This document shows, in pieces, positions 30,581 through 42,117 of a stretch of 64,000 bases of DNA. Every line of letters starts with the position of its first letter. Position 1 is the first letter of the stretch. A model generated the notes under the pieces. That model was given only the letters and a program-made list of their open reading frames with translations, was not told where the DNA came from and searched no databases. The stretch is from Pelodera strongyloides. Its lineage: Eukaryota > Nematoda > Chromadorea > Rhabditida > Rhabditidae. The translations under genes were made by a program, and so were the position numbers. The stretch is taken from assembly GCA_036852015.1 (NCBI GenBank), contig JAANDG010000039.1, positions 186,001 through 250,000 of the forward strand, written 5' to 3'.

Positions 30581-33216
30581 GTTCCTCTCTCTCTCAGCCC
30601 GTACTTTAGAGTAATGATCAGTGAAAGGCTCACCTGTGCTTCAGGAATATGGAAGTCTGCGTCACCGTGGTGAATCTAAATGTTCAATGATAATTTCTGT
30701 ATTCAGTAATTTATTCAATATCTAAAATATGAATTCTGAAGACTTGAACACGTCACTGTTTATTCGACGACCGCATAAATCCGGGGAAATAGTCTGGTTG
30801 TTTTACTTAATTTCAAGGGGATGTACTCCATACATAGAACTATACCGTATGACATACCAGGATCGACGCCGAGACTGGGGTGTTTGCGACGTCTGGGGGA
30901 GGAGAAAGGTTTCCGTGGAAGGAGACGACGCCTGCAGAATGTTAGCATAGATTAGATTTCAGATCTAATGGAACTACTCGCGTATCTAGTTACGGCAGCA
31001 GCTCCCGCTAACAAGTCCATGATAGGTAGCTGTAGTACCACAAACAAGTACGGAAACACCTTGTCCGCAAGTTATTAGGGAAGGCTGAGTCCAAGCATCT
31101 TACGCAGTATGTCCGAATTCCCAGTAAGAAAATGTGATTGCTCTTTTCTTTGTTATCAAGCAACATCTAATAAAGAAATAAAGAACTCCACCAACCTTTA
31201 ACCAGAGCGCCATGTCTTGCCATGTCCAGTACACACAAACCACCAAAGCAATAGCCAATTGCGACGATCTGAATGATTTTATTGGATCAATAGTTTCATT
31301 CATAACTCGTCTCGTCAGCTCTCTGTTAATGAAGTGCGATTTCGCACCGGAAAAGTGGGCTGTGCGAACTCGCACATCAAACTTTCAAATTTCGCATCGG
31401 CAAAATACCCGGTGCGAAATCGCAGACTCTCATGTGCTCTGCGAATTCGCACCGAAAAACGTAAACTTTTCCCCCTCTCCGCAGTGCCTGCTCTCTCTCC
31501 TAGGAGTTTGCACTGCGAATTCGCACCAGAAATACTGCGAATTCGCAGAGCAACAAATCCAAAAAGAATTCCAAGAAAATTCTTTTTGGTTTTTTTCGGT
31601 GCGAATTCGCAGGACAACATCATAGCTGTTATAGGCGGTATCGGGGGTGATGCTGATTGCGAAAAGGAACTGATTAATCCTACTTCGTCAGCCACTTCAG
31701 TCAGTCTTGAAACGTACCCACGCAAATTTTTCACAATTGTATGAGAAAATCTTGTGTGGAACAATTGCGCACTTACTAAAACGAACTCAAATATTTTATG
31801 TTTCACCGCTCGTTGAAATAGGCACAAAGGTTTGTGTATGTTCGGTCGTCTGTTCGAAATCCTCAATTTGATTGTATACGTTAAAAATAAAATTGATATA
31901 AATTACTACCTGCTGTGAATTCACAAACTCCAATCTCTTGAGTGCTTCGAGGGAAGCGTTGAGACGGTTTTTTAGAACACCATTTCTAAAAAAAAAGATT
32001 ACATTTTTTCATTGGTTTATTCTAATAGAAGAAGTTATAGAAAGAGAGAGAGAGATGAAGCGAAACCGAACGAGAAGGAAAGAAGATAGAGAGACATCAG
32101 AGCTATGCAGTCATGCTATACACACTCACTACTCCACACCTATCATCAACGAGGGGTTTCATTAATGCAAAGTTCTCCTCTCTCGTGGTTCCCCGTTTGC
32201 CTTTTCCATAGACATCGGCGGCCAATGCAACATATCCATTCTGAAATGAAAAGTTCTAATCTTATTATATAAAGGAGAAGAGTTTACTTGGCCTTTTGTT
32301 TGTGTGAACGAAACGAAAATTAGAATATCTAAGAGGCTATAAAAGGAGAGTCGGATCCCAGTGTTGAGCAAGCGACATCGAACCTTTTATGTTCATGATT
32401 CTTTTCAAGATACGTTGCAAAAGTTTCACACAAGTGTGCTCACTGTTCCTGCATCTTAAATATTGAAAGTCGCCTCAGGCGGCGATAGCCGTCTGGTTAA
32501 CTATGAAAGTTGAGCTCTTCTTTGGCACACGCTCGATGGTTGGGATGAGCGAGTTGCTCAGAGTTCGTAATTCGCTGCGTACATGCTCAGAAGGACGGCC
32601 AACTGAGCATACAAAGTGAGCATACAAACTTTTATACATATCATGCGGTCAGTTCCATATCGTACATATTCACATAACTCAAAATATACCCGCGAAGAAG
32701 TTACATGTGATTTTTGGATATGCTATTGACCTATAGAGAATTTTACCTAGCATGGAATATTATCATTTTACTTTATAACATGTTTGGCAGCAAGAATAAT
32801 AAATAAAAATAACCTTTGCCAGTTCTTCTGCCTTTTCCTCCTCAAACTTGCCACAACCTCCGAAGGCATGGACGATGAGCACACCGGGAAGAGACTTGGC
32901 GCCCCTTTAAATAAATAAATAATAAGTAACATCAACAAAATCCTTTGAAATGGAAATGGTGCACGGGGCTTGCAGCACAAGAGGTCCTCTAACATCAGAA
33001 TATTGAATATTGACAGAACTAGAATATGTCTACTCATGCCCATGAAGAGTAACCCCGTGCCGAATTTTCTTTATACTAAATTGGGTTTGTTAGCCCTCCC
33101 AACATAATGTAAATTACCGTAAATTATTAGTCAAAATAGTACTTTGGATGGGCGAGTACTCCCTCGAATACATTTCCTTCCGAATCTTTGTACTCAAACG
33201 GACGCTTCACAACCAT
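29433..33216 (-). CDS. Dienelactone hydrolase family protein (carboxymethylenebutenolidase-like)
   Basis: Alpha/beta-hydrolase fold enzyme, cytosolic, with no signal peptide. Exons (minus): 33216-33143, 32904-32814, 32240-32140, 31985-31910, 31268-31196, 30931-30858, 30675-30634, 30306-30216, 29533-29433. Phases close; 240 aa, typical of the family. Catalytic triad visible: Cys121 in the nucleophile elbow GYCFGG, Asp170 in HHGDADFHIPE and His202 in NAEHAFTEP. Other family blocks are GVLIVHAFGG, VALAADVYGKG, GVVSFHGNLSP and the C-terminal YNEKADKRSW. Exon 8 must use a weak donor (C|GTCGGT) to keep phase. The intron between 31910 and 31268 holds a palindrome cluster, and the last intron holds a TTAA MITE. 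Substrate unknown. A 3' splice site lies 8 nt before the ATG. Animal homologues include CMBL and the C. elegans dlhd genes. Confidence 0.92.
29553..29911. mobile_element. TTAA-type MITE in hydrolase gene
   Basis: A 359-bp element with ends AGGGAATATGTA and TACATATTCCCT, flanked by TTAA at 29549-29552 and 29912-29915. The terminal repeats are short compared with the other members. No coding capacity. Last intron of the dienelactone hydrolase gene. Confidence 0.75.
30500..30596. repeat. (CT)n microsatellite
   Basis: Nearly pure CT dinucleotide run with occasional CCT interruptions, in an intron of the dienelactone hydrolase gene. As read on the gene's minus strand it is (GA)n. Confidence 0.9.
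31334..31612. repeat. Cluster of GCGAATTCGC-type palindromes
   Basis: At least seven near-palindromic words of the form TGCGAATTCGCA or GTGCGAnnTCGCAC at 31334, 31362, 31412, 31439, 31513, 31534 and 31599, plus a half site near 31392. A separate perfect hairpin (CCAAAAAGAATT...AATTCTTTTTGG) spans 31558-31588. All fall in one intron of the hydrolase gene. Open frames over this region are artefacts of the repeat. Confidence 0.8.
32462..32505 (+). repeat. CGCCTCAGGCG repeat, copy 1
   Basis: AATATTGAAAGTCGCC followed by TCAGGCGGCGATAGCCGTCTGG. The same segment occurs at 39086-39125 and, inverted, at 40125-40165. It opens with a small hairpin (CGCC-TCA-GGCG), then TAGCCGTCTGG, which resembles a tRNA A box. 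Located in an intron of the dienelactone hydrolase gene. Confidence 0.65.
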
Positions 33217-33224
33217 TATTATCT

Positions 33225-34095
33225 CTGAAAATTCACCAAAATTCATTGATTCAATCTAAAATTTCCAAGAAATAAAGTAGTTACTGTAACGAAAAACGTC
33301 ATTGTTTTGCTGTTTTAAACCTGCATGTTTATTGGTTTATTCTGTAATAGAAGCATAAAAATTCATAAAAAATCACAGATTTTACAATGAATAAATAATA
33401 TTAAAAAAACAATACAATGACAAATCTAGCAATTTGTGAAAATAGCAAATTATTGGGGAGGGGCGAAAACGTATGGAGGGGTGAACTGTCATAGTTTATA
33501 GTTTATATTGAAGATTGTATGTTGTCGAAGGCTCTTTTTGATGAAGTGAATTGCGAACTGTGTTGCCAATTATTTGCACAGCAGTGATAAGAAGCACAGA
33601 TTGGCACAAATCATGAACAGATAAAATAAATAAAAAACCCGAATCTTCTTAAAACTAAAAAATTGTGAGACGCAGAATATGAACTATAACAAGTTGATTA
33701 CGCGTATTTTATTATGTCATTTACTAAAGTACAAACTCAGTAACTCATGCCATAAATTCAATAAATTCAATAAATTCAATAAATTCAATTACCGTAGTAC
33801 CTTGTGTAATGTGTACGTAAACAAGTGAAGGAAAACCACAAACCATAACGCAGGAAACTAACAAAAAGCAATAGCCAATGTGTGGCAATACATAGTAAGG
33901 CCAAAGTCAAAGGGAAATCGCAGTAAATGTGTGACAAATTAATATAAAATTAACAGACAACGAATAAATGTAGCAGAATCATCTCCTCCTCCTGTACGTT
34001 CTATTCATCATCATCAGTCCCTATTGTTCTAGTTCTAGGTATTACAAATAGAGTAAGGAGTAAGGACCTTATGGGACCTGAGCAAAAACATCGAC
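33225..34095. other. Intergenic region between hydrolase start and CALHM end
   Basis: AT-rich with no exon seen. It contains a short tandem repeat of the 9-mer ATAAATTCA (about four units, 33752-33790). Confidence 0.5.
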
Positions 34096-36777
34096 CTATT
34101 CCTGTTTCAAGCCCTCTTCCAAATTGCATTCGGGCGGCTGAATGTTCGGCTTCGGTATGGAATAACCCTGAAATTGAGAGAATACTTATAATGAAATTCT
34201 TCCATATTGTAAACTAAGGTCCAAGAATACACAGGGATTTTGTGATATAAACAAGGTTATCCATTTCTTGTGTGTTAGAACGTAAAGAATACAAAATGGT
34301 TCGATATTTGTAGCTTATTGTACGGGTGATAAAAAACACACAGGGAAGAAAACGCGTACCTTATTCTGAGTCCACAACTGCAGAGGAGTGAAATATGTTT
34401 GCTGAGTTTTCTCAGTAGCGATCAATTTCAACCTGAAGCCATTTCATTGTACATGATGTTTCAGCTTATCATTGAGTGTTTACAGTTCTATTCCAGACTA
34501 CTATTTGAATTTACATAAAGAAGAAAGAAAATTAGTTGGCTAGTCGGCTCCCCAATGCATGTGGAAATTTCGAGAAACTACCTCCTATTCGACTGGTTCA
34601 GTGTAACTTGTTGTACATTGGGTTACAGGTTCGACTCCCCATACCCCCCGCTTACCTGGCAAACATTGGGTTGTTAATTTCGGGTATTCCGCTCACCCAG
34701 TCCCAGTCCCTCTTCTCCCAGTATCCGTGAGTGTCAAAGAAGGCACGCGCATTGGATTCTGCCAGTTGGGAGGCGTACTCCTAAAAGGGGTTTAATGTAA
34801 TTAAACAAAAATATAATCATACTAACCTTATTAATTCCTACAAGTAACTAGTTACTTTTCCGTATTTATCCCAGGGGCGGCGGCAATGTGGCTACGTAGT
34901 GCACTGTATAATTAGCCGGGGCAGAGATGAACTGTAGGTGTAGAGGTAAGATCTCGGTTGTTTAGAATGTACTGTAATTTCCCTACCTTTGCGACAACGT
35001 CAAATTTGCCCTTCTCTTCACCTTTATACAACTCGACAAAGTTGCGCTGTACTAACGTGTACTTGTCCGCCATTCGAACGCAACAGAGCGCTGAAAAGAA
35101 TCTTTTGAAATTTCTAACATGTTCTGCCTATTATACTTCGGTGGGGTGTAAAAATGGGCTAAGTGTACATTTCTAAAGGCAAAAGTGAACATTTAGTTTG
35201 TATTTCTTCAATTTTGAGGCCTTTTTAGATCCATTTTCTCTCACTACAGTGTTCTATCTACACATAAGGAGTTGATTAAGACATCGACTCACCAAATAGA
35301 GCAGTGAGACCATATCCAATCAGCAGAAACCAAGCCATAATCTGAGATTCGGCTTCCAAATAACTGGCGTCCGAACCGTCCAGGTTACAAATACAGTGAG
35401 GACAGTACTACAAAAGCAGGGCGTAGCTCTTCATTACGGTAATAACATCAACTTTCAATTATAATTTTGAGAGAAGAAAGAGAAACGCTTACACAACAAG
35501 ATATTCAATGAGAGCATTTACTACTACTACCAATGTGTTGTTGTGTCTGCTACAGTTACAGTACTCTTTCTTCATAATTCGAATACTTTCTTCAAACAAA
35601 AGATTAGTATACTTCAATGAAGGTTGCTGTAAAGTTCTTCTTACCAATCCGTTGCCACTCATGTCATCAAAGTTCTTGCTTCCCTTGTAGTATTCGAGTA
35701 TTGTACTGTTTTGACACCACTTCGATGTTTCCAGTCCACAGTAATGGGAAGCGCTCAGACAGCGAAAATACCTGGAAATTTCCTCTCAGGTGACTGTGAC
35801 GTGGCTGGATTGAGACTGAGCATTTTGAGAATTTCGAGCATAACGCATGTGGCACAACCAAACAAACAAACAAACTTCGTTGATTTGTGCAATAAGTTTA
35901 CATATTATGATAATAACACGTAACACCTACCCTCCATCTAAGAAGACGACGAATAGCCAGGCCATGGGTGCTACTGATGCTTGAGCCAGTACTTCGACCC
36001 AAGCTACCATGACCGTTTTCCAAGTGTGGCGGGTGAGCTTGTGCCTGGGATTTTATGAATTAATTTGTTTTTACAGTATATCATAATTACTGGAACTGTC
36101 TGTCACCTAAGAGATTGCACTTCAGAATGCGCATTCAAAATCGATCAGCTAACTCGTAATACATAAATAAATTGATTTTTAAGCAACGACTAAGTAAAAA
36201 GTAAAAGTAAATAGATCAATCAATAAGAGTATGCATCAATGTACATCAACGATCAAAGTAATTAAAACCATACCTCAGACAACATCCGTGTACAATTTTC
36301 CATGTAGTTGTGTTGATCATTATTCCAATTATGGCCAGAGCAATGCTTGGGCCAAACATGAACACCAAAGAGTGGTAGACATTGAGAGGGAATGCACATG
36401 GACAAGAAAAGGTCAGGCGACGGATTATCTATAACAATATAGGGATTACATGTGTGCGGCGCTAGGGTGGCGCCGTGCTCTCACGCAATGTTTGTGCCAG
36501 GACAGCGCCTTGCTATGTATATAGTCTTGAACATAAATGGCGCCTACATATATAAAAAGGTCCCCCGCTCCACAAGCCGTCATATATGAATTCAGTATTG
36601 AAGTACCGTCGAAAAAGGTTTCAATCCAGTAAAGAAGTAAAGAAAAGATTAAAAAATAGCACTTACAGTTTGTCCTCCTACAGTAGCCACAATAAGAATT
36701 GCATTGAATATCGTACTTCCTTGATTTGAGAACAGATTTGTGAAGACATTTATCACCGAGTTTACACTCGCCGACAT
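34096..36777 (-). CDS. clhm-1: Calcium homeostasis modulator (CALHM) channel subunit
   Basis: Large-pore, voltage- and Ca2+-modulated plasma-membrane channel of four-TM subunits. Exons (minus): 36777-36667, 36428-36274, 36044-35931, 35771-35645, 35407-35293, 35090-34987, 34780-34656, 34432-34360, 34167-34096. Phases close; 331 aa, the usual CALHM size. Diagnostic blocks: FSCPCAFPLNVYHSLVFMFGP (first extracellular Cys pair and start of TM2), TTTWKIVHGCC, a TM3 region (VEVLAQASVAPMAWLFVVFLDGG), YFRCLSASHYC and YYKGSKNFDD in the second extracellular loop, then CPHCICN and a TM4 span (MAWFLLIGYGLTALFALCC). The cytosolic C-terminus (MADKYTLVQRNFVELYKGEE onward) is charged. A candidate acceptor (ATTTAG) precedes the ATG by 9 nt. 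A tRNA-like fragment lies near the donor at 34656. The symbol follows C. elegans. Confidence 0.92.
34590..34645 (+). repeat. tRNA-like (SINE?) fragment
   Basis: CTGGTTCAGTG at 34592-34602 resembles an A box and GGTTCGACTCC at 34628-34638 is a strong pol III B box. There is no matching 5' acceptor strand for the CCCCATACCCC tail and no normal anticodon arm, so this is not a functional tRNA gene. It sits inside a CALHM intron, on the opposite strand to the gene. Confidence 0.6.
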
Positions 36778-37494
36778 GGCCGTGCCCTAAATAGCATTCT
36801 GTAATTTTTTTGCATAACATATCAGTTATTTTTTAATCGAGGTCTGCAAGAAACAAAAGTTCAAGGCCAATTTTAATTACAGTACAGGTTCAACCTTTCA
36901 TAGAAACAATACAAACAAATACTGACAATGATAATAATTACAGTTACATGAAGAAGAATGACTGTAGTTAGTGGATACGGCTTTAGAAGTTAAAATAATC
37001 AATAAACATGAATCAGTATCACAATAGACAAACCTGCGGTATCGGCATTTCTTAATTTGGGGTACTTAATACCAATCAATACTAATAATGTTGAATATCT
37101 CCCGTAGCAATTTTTAGCGCTATTTGTTACAAGACAATTGGTTGATCATTTGTTTATTATTGCTTTTTACAAATGTGGCCAGCTAATCAAACATAAGCGA
37201 CGGCAAAGAGGAATCAATTTCAATACTAATCATCCTACAAGGCGACATCGATAATATATAATTCACGACACTTTTTTCTAAAGAATACTACGGACCCCAG
37301 AGGCTATTTATTTAGTTTTTTGCCTAAATAAAAGCTTTTTGACGCATAATTCAATAATTGCATAATTCAGTGAATACTTTTTCGAAGAGCTGTATATTAC
37401 GACGTCGGCTATGTAGTCAATTATTCTCAGTGTGTGAAACTTACTCTGATGAAATAAGGCGGTATTCTGCTTGATCATTAGAGTTTTATTAGTA

Positions 37495-37840
37495 TCTTAT
37501 TATATAAAGTTGGGAGCTTTGTTTGTTTGTGCGTTTGTTTGAGTGTACGTTTGGATGATGTGCGTTACGCTCAGGTTGTAGGATTGGTTCAGTAGTTCAC
37601 GTTCCCGTGCACTGAGCCATCTCACTTCCCGAGCGCCCCTCTCACAATGCCCAAAAAAGGCTGCATATCTTATTATATAAAGTTGGGAGCTTTGTTTGTT
37701 TGTGCGTTTGTTTGAGTGTACGTTTGGATGATGTGCGTTACGCTCAGGTTGTAGGATTGGTTCAGTAGTTCACGTTCCCGTGCACTGAGCCATCTCACTT
37801 CCCGAGCGCCCCTCTCACAATGCCCAAAAAAGGCTGCATA
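37495..37840. repeat. 173-bp tandem duplication
   Basis: Two adjacent copies with period 173 bp (TATATAAAGTTGGGAGC at 37501 and 37674; both run through GCGCCCCTCTCACAATGCCC to GGCTGCATAT). No difference is evident over the shared part, implying a recent duplication. Each copy begins with a TATATAA box-like word. Confidence 0.9.
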
Positions 37841-38100
37841 TGTGGAATATGTGTGGTGTATCGTTCGGGCGTTTCTGCGGCACAAAGGGTTCAAAGAACA
37901 CTCACGACACAAAACTCAAAGAACGACCAATTTTGAAAACTTGAAATCACGCTTTTTCGTCTAATGCTTTATTTACTCTTATTTTACAAAAATTTTCCAT
38001 TGCCTTTCAACGTGAGATTATCCTCACCTTGAGCAACCTACGAGAATCCAGCCCTGAGCTACGCACTCGCAGACTGCATACACTCACTGCATATACTCAC

Positions 38101-38310
38101 CAACGCCATTGCGGATGGCTCACACGAATGCCACACAAAAGTTTGCATGTACACCAAGGGCACGGAGTACATGCCGAGCGATAATGTTCAAGGAACATCC
38201 ACTTGCTGTGCAACGCCATTGTGGAGCGCTCACATGAGCACCACACAAAAGTTTGCATGTACACCAAGGGCGCGGAGTACATGCCGAGCGATAGAGTTCA
38301 AAGAACACCC
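38101..38310. repeat. 110-bp tandem repeat
   Basis: Two diverged copies with period 110 bp (GTTTGCATGTACACCAAGGG at 38141 and 38251; both with ATGCCGAGCGATA). A related word, TGCACGTACACCAAGG, appears far away at about 48093 in the fzr-1 intron, so the unit is dispersed as well. Confidence 0.8.
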
Positions 38311-38519
38311 ACTGCAGAGCACCTCCACTGCGGAACGCCCAGTGAACGCTACAAAGGCTGCCATATACAGAATGCTTGCGGGGTATCGTTCGAGCGATTG
38401 TGCGGCAAGTAGGCCGAGATCCCTGTTCCATGCAATTCAAGAAGCATATTCGCAATTATAATAATTCCCTGTCAATGGCATCGATGTGTGCTCAACTTGC
38501 TGTTCCCCGTGGCGCCGGT

Positions 38520-39070
38520 CCTTATTTAGGAGGAATATAGTCAACAGAAACTAAGTTATATCCCCGTGTTTGATATTGGTGTAGGTTTCAAAAGGAAAAT
38601 AACTAAAGCGAAACCATTTCCTTCAGACAAATGTTTGCTTCTAACTTATATAGCCCAGCGAAACATTGCGACGTATCATCCAGGCACATTCCTTTTTTTA
38701 GGATTTGAAATTTTTTCGATATTGTAGAGTCCAGCAAGTTGCAGACAATTTAGGAGGAATATAGTCAACAGAAACAGTTCTAACCCGTGTTCAATATTGG
38801 TATGGGTTTCAAAAAGAAAAAGATAGACTGGAGACTCTTTGGATAGAAATGTTTCCTCCTAACTTATATAGCCCAGAGAAACATTGCGGCGTATCAGCCA
38901 CGCGGTATTAAGCTGCTTTTAGGCTTTGGCAATTTTTTGGATGTCCTAGAGTAGAGCAAGTTGCAGACAATTTAGGAGAAATATAGTCAACAGAAACTAA
39001 GTTCTTTCCCCAGGAAACTATTCTTGCGAGAAAGAGTTGCCTCTACTTATAGATAGAGCCCGGTGAAACA
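38520..39070. repeat. Tandem repeat of about 223 bp
   Basis: About two and a half units. TTTAGGAGGAATATAGTCAA begins at 38525 and 38749, with a third (TTTAGGAGAAATATAG) at 38971. Each unit also has CTTATATAGCCCAG.GAAACA. Copies are diverged by scattered substitutions. Confidence 0.85.
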
Positions 39071-39085
39071 TAGCGACCATCAGCG

Positions 39086-40165
39086 AATATTGGAAAGACG
39101 CCTCAGGCGGCGGTAGCCGACTGGTGATTAATAAATGCTCAACTGTGGAACATAAATTCTACAACAAGACCAAATCGATCATTTTTATTGCCATAAAGTG
39201 TAGTAAAAAGTGTATATGTGAGAGAATTATGTGATCCAATGATGACATGATTTGGTTCAGTGGATTTGAATGCTCAACGCGTAGAGTTATGAAAATATCT
39301 AAAACCCTGATAATAAGCCTCCAACTGGTTTCAGATTGTTATACCGCTATTTCGTATTTTCTATGGTTTATACTGCTTATAACAGTGACGATTAATCCTT
39401 ATAACATAAGGTATACGAACATCTTATATAAAACAGTATTTATTTAAAAATAAAAAGAATAAAACGTAAAATAAAATAAAAGTACATATGTCTGTGAACT
39501 TGCGCCGTGTTCTCTATGGAAATTGTGCGTCACCATGGGCAACAAATATGTTTTCTTCCCACAAATATGACTCTAACGCTTTCGTTTATAAATTAAATTC
39601 TTGAAATTCTATTAGATGCTTATACAAACGCTACCGTCAGACAGGTGTTTTTATACTGTAATAACCTCTCAAAGTTATATATAGTGTTATATTTTTGCAG
39701 ATGTCAATAAGTAAAACCAACCAGTTTTTAAAAGACAACTGTTTCTTAGATGCGATTTGTATTATGAGTCAAAGAGTAGATGGCTTCGATACTCGCATAA
39801 TTAGTAATGTGACAGCCGTGACCTCATGACCCTAACACTGCATTACTCATTGGTAATCCATGAATAATAATGAAGTTTAATTATATTATCCCACACTTCA
39901 GTTCGGCCAATATGATAAATATAATAATTTCATGTCCAGTAATTACACATGATTCATATTCTTGCCTGCCTGAATCAAAGAAACTGTCATTGAATTCGCC
40001 CTACTGTAACTTTACAAAATCAAGTCTTTGTTTAAACAAAGACAATCAAGTTATTTTAGTAAGTTTCCTAACATTATATGGATGACAAACTGGAACATGC
40101 ATCCCGAAAGCTACATAAATATTTGAATACCAGACGGCTACGCCGCCTGAGGCGACTTACATGGA
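39086..40165. mobile_element. Element bounded by inverted CGCCTCAGGCG repeats
   Basis: The left end reads GACGCCTCAGGCGGCGGTAG and CCGACTGGT; the right end is the complement, CAGACGGCTACGCCGCCTGA then GGCGAC. The interior (about 1 kb) is AT-rich and has no coding exon I can support. It may be a non-autonomous DNA transposon, or two SINE-like copies in opposite orientation; no clean target duplication was seen. Confidence 0.55.
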
Positions 40166-40618
40166 AATATTATTGGTTTAGCATGGGCATACTTATATAC
40201 AAAGTTCCAAACGTATTATAAGAAATTCACATAATAGGAAACAAATGCATACTTCGATATTGAGCTACGAAACTCTTTTATACCCGAACACGAAATTTGC
40301 ATTTCGTAACGCACATCGGTATGCAAATTACGCTACAGTTACTCTTTTATATAATAAGATAGAAAAAGTTGAGCTTCCGTATGTTCAAAAATCAAAGGAA
40401 AAGTACAAAGAAAGGACGAAAAATGGGCTTTGTCCTTGTCAATCCGGCTGGTCGATCTTTCTTTCCGCTGTAATGTCCCAGGATTTCGTGCTGAAAAAAA
40501 CCAGCAAAAAAAGTAAAGCAAAAGGAACGGTGGCCTATAAATAAATCAACTATGTTTGTTTCAGTTAATTCGACTAATAGATAGTTCTGACACAGTAGCA
40601 TGCTCTGAAGGAAAACTG

Positions 40619-41009
40619 TGTCACGGAACCTTGTCCGTGACTTTAGTTCTATCTTAATAGCCATTAATTATTCTCCCTTTCTACAATCAATGTATGTAAT
40701 TTTCCCTCGGTTGGTTGGTTGACTTAGCTTTTGTGTGTTACAACAGTTCTCCGCGCGCATTAGTCATCACAACATATATGCCTATAGCTTTTCCCTGGGT
40801 TAGTTGATTAGACTCAATGATTTGATCGCTAGCTACCATGTAGCTTTTGCTTCTCTCTTCGACAGTTATTTCTTTATATCTATTATTTTACAATTTGCTA
40901 AGTAAAAGGCACCCGGGTCATCCGGTTTGCCGTGCTGTAATCATTGTTTCTATGTCTATAACACATCACAACGACAACAAAGCATTCGCCATTGCACTTT
41001 TCTGTGACA
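40619..41009. repeat. Left LTR
   Basis: 391-bp long terminal repeat, TGTCAC...GTGACA, with short inverted ends. Same length and apparently the same sequence as 41727-42117. Confidence 0.92.
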
Positions 41010-41726
41010 TGGTGCACCCGACCACCTTTCGAACTCGGGCTAATTTATTCTAAGTCCCGCGTGGCAGGTCTAAGCTAATGACCAATTGCCATATTTCTTC
41101 TTCGTCAATTCTCTATATTTCGCTCTCCCTCCACATTCGTGATGTTCGTGGTTACCTTTCTCTGGCTGCTTCTCTCTATTACAGAAAGGTCCTGCTCAAA
41201 AGATTCGATGCCCGGCGGTTCCATTTTTGAATCTAGGACCCTACTGATCCTATGATTCTGGGCCTGATGCCCCCTTTTGTGAATCCAGGCCCACTGAAGC
41301 CTCGGATTCGGCCCTTGTGCCACTCTCGACCAGGATGCCCCGGAGGTTCAAACTCATCGACAAGTTGCCCCGGCGGATCTGGTATTCTGAACACGTAGGT
41401 CAATCTCGTAAGATTCCACGTTGGTTCCCGCTTTTTAAACCCCGGTAGCATTATAGTTTCTTAATGTTCTTTGGACTAATTATGTTATAATGACAGGTTA
41501 AACCATGTGTATTGGCCCATCACTTCTTACGCAATGAGTTATGAAGTTTATTGTTAAATTTATATTTTGAAATATGGCAATGTGGCATTAGTTTAGGTGT
41601 TGTTTGTTTTGACAGTAATTTACACATTTCTTTTCATTTATCAAATTGAGTTCTCATTTTTTTATTTTTCCTTTCCTTATTATTATTATTTTTATTCGCT
41701 TCACTCATTCTTTTGTCAGGGGGGAG

Positions 41727-42117
41727 TGTCACGGAACCTTGTCCGTGACTTTAGTTCTATCTTAATAGCCATTAATTATTCTCCCTTTCTACAATCAATG
41801 TATGTAATTTTCCCTCGGTTGGTTGGTTGACTTAGCTTTTGTGTGTTACAACAGTTCTCCGCGCGCATTAGTCATCACAACATATATGCCTATAGCTTTT
41901 CCCTGGGTTAGTTGATTAGACTCAATGATTTGATCGCTAGCTACCATGTAGCTTTTGCTTCTCTCTTCGACAGTTATTTCTTTATATCTATTATTTTACA
42001 ATTTGCTAAGTAAAAGGCACCCGGGTCATCCGGTTTGCCGTGCTGTAATCATTGTTTCTATGTCTATAACACATCACAACGACAACAAAGCATTCGCCAT
42101 TGCACTTTTCTGTGACA
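41727..42117. repeat. Right LTR
   Basis: 391-bp long terminal repeat preceded by the purine tract and followed by the AACTG target duplication. Confidence 0.92.

Larger units (their letters stand above)
40619..42117. mobile_element. Short non-coding LTR retrotransposon (TRIM-like)
   Basis: Two 391-bp direct repeats (40619-41009 and 41727-42117) look identical by eye. Each starts TGTCACGGAACC and ends TTTTCTGTGACA (TG...CA). The 5-bp target duplication AACTG is perfect (40614-40618 and 42118-42122). A primer-binding-site-like TGGTGCACCCGACC starts immediately after the left LTR (41010), and a polypurine tract AGGGGGGAG (41718-41726) abuts the right LTR. The 717-bp interior has no gag or pol frame. 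It is therefore a complete, mobilised-in-trans type element and probably recent. Confidence 0.92.

Noticed and set aside
30314..30673. 119-codon frame with a long Ser/Leu run
   Set aside because: Produced by the CT microsatellite in an intron.
31315..31866. 183-codon minus-strand frame, longest in the window
   Set aside because: Runs through the palindrome cluster (repeated CEFA/RIRR-type peptides) and lies in a hydrolase intron; repeat artefact.
34590..34650. Possible tRNA gene
   Set aside because: B box is good but there is no acceptor-stem pairing or anticodon arm of normal size.
41105..41451. Overlapping minus-strand frames rich in Gly/Pro inside the LTR element
   Set aside because: Antisense to the element, no retroviral motifs, interrupted; considered as gag remnant and dropped.
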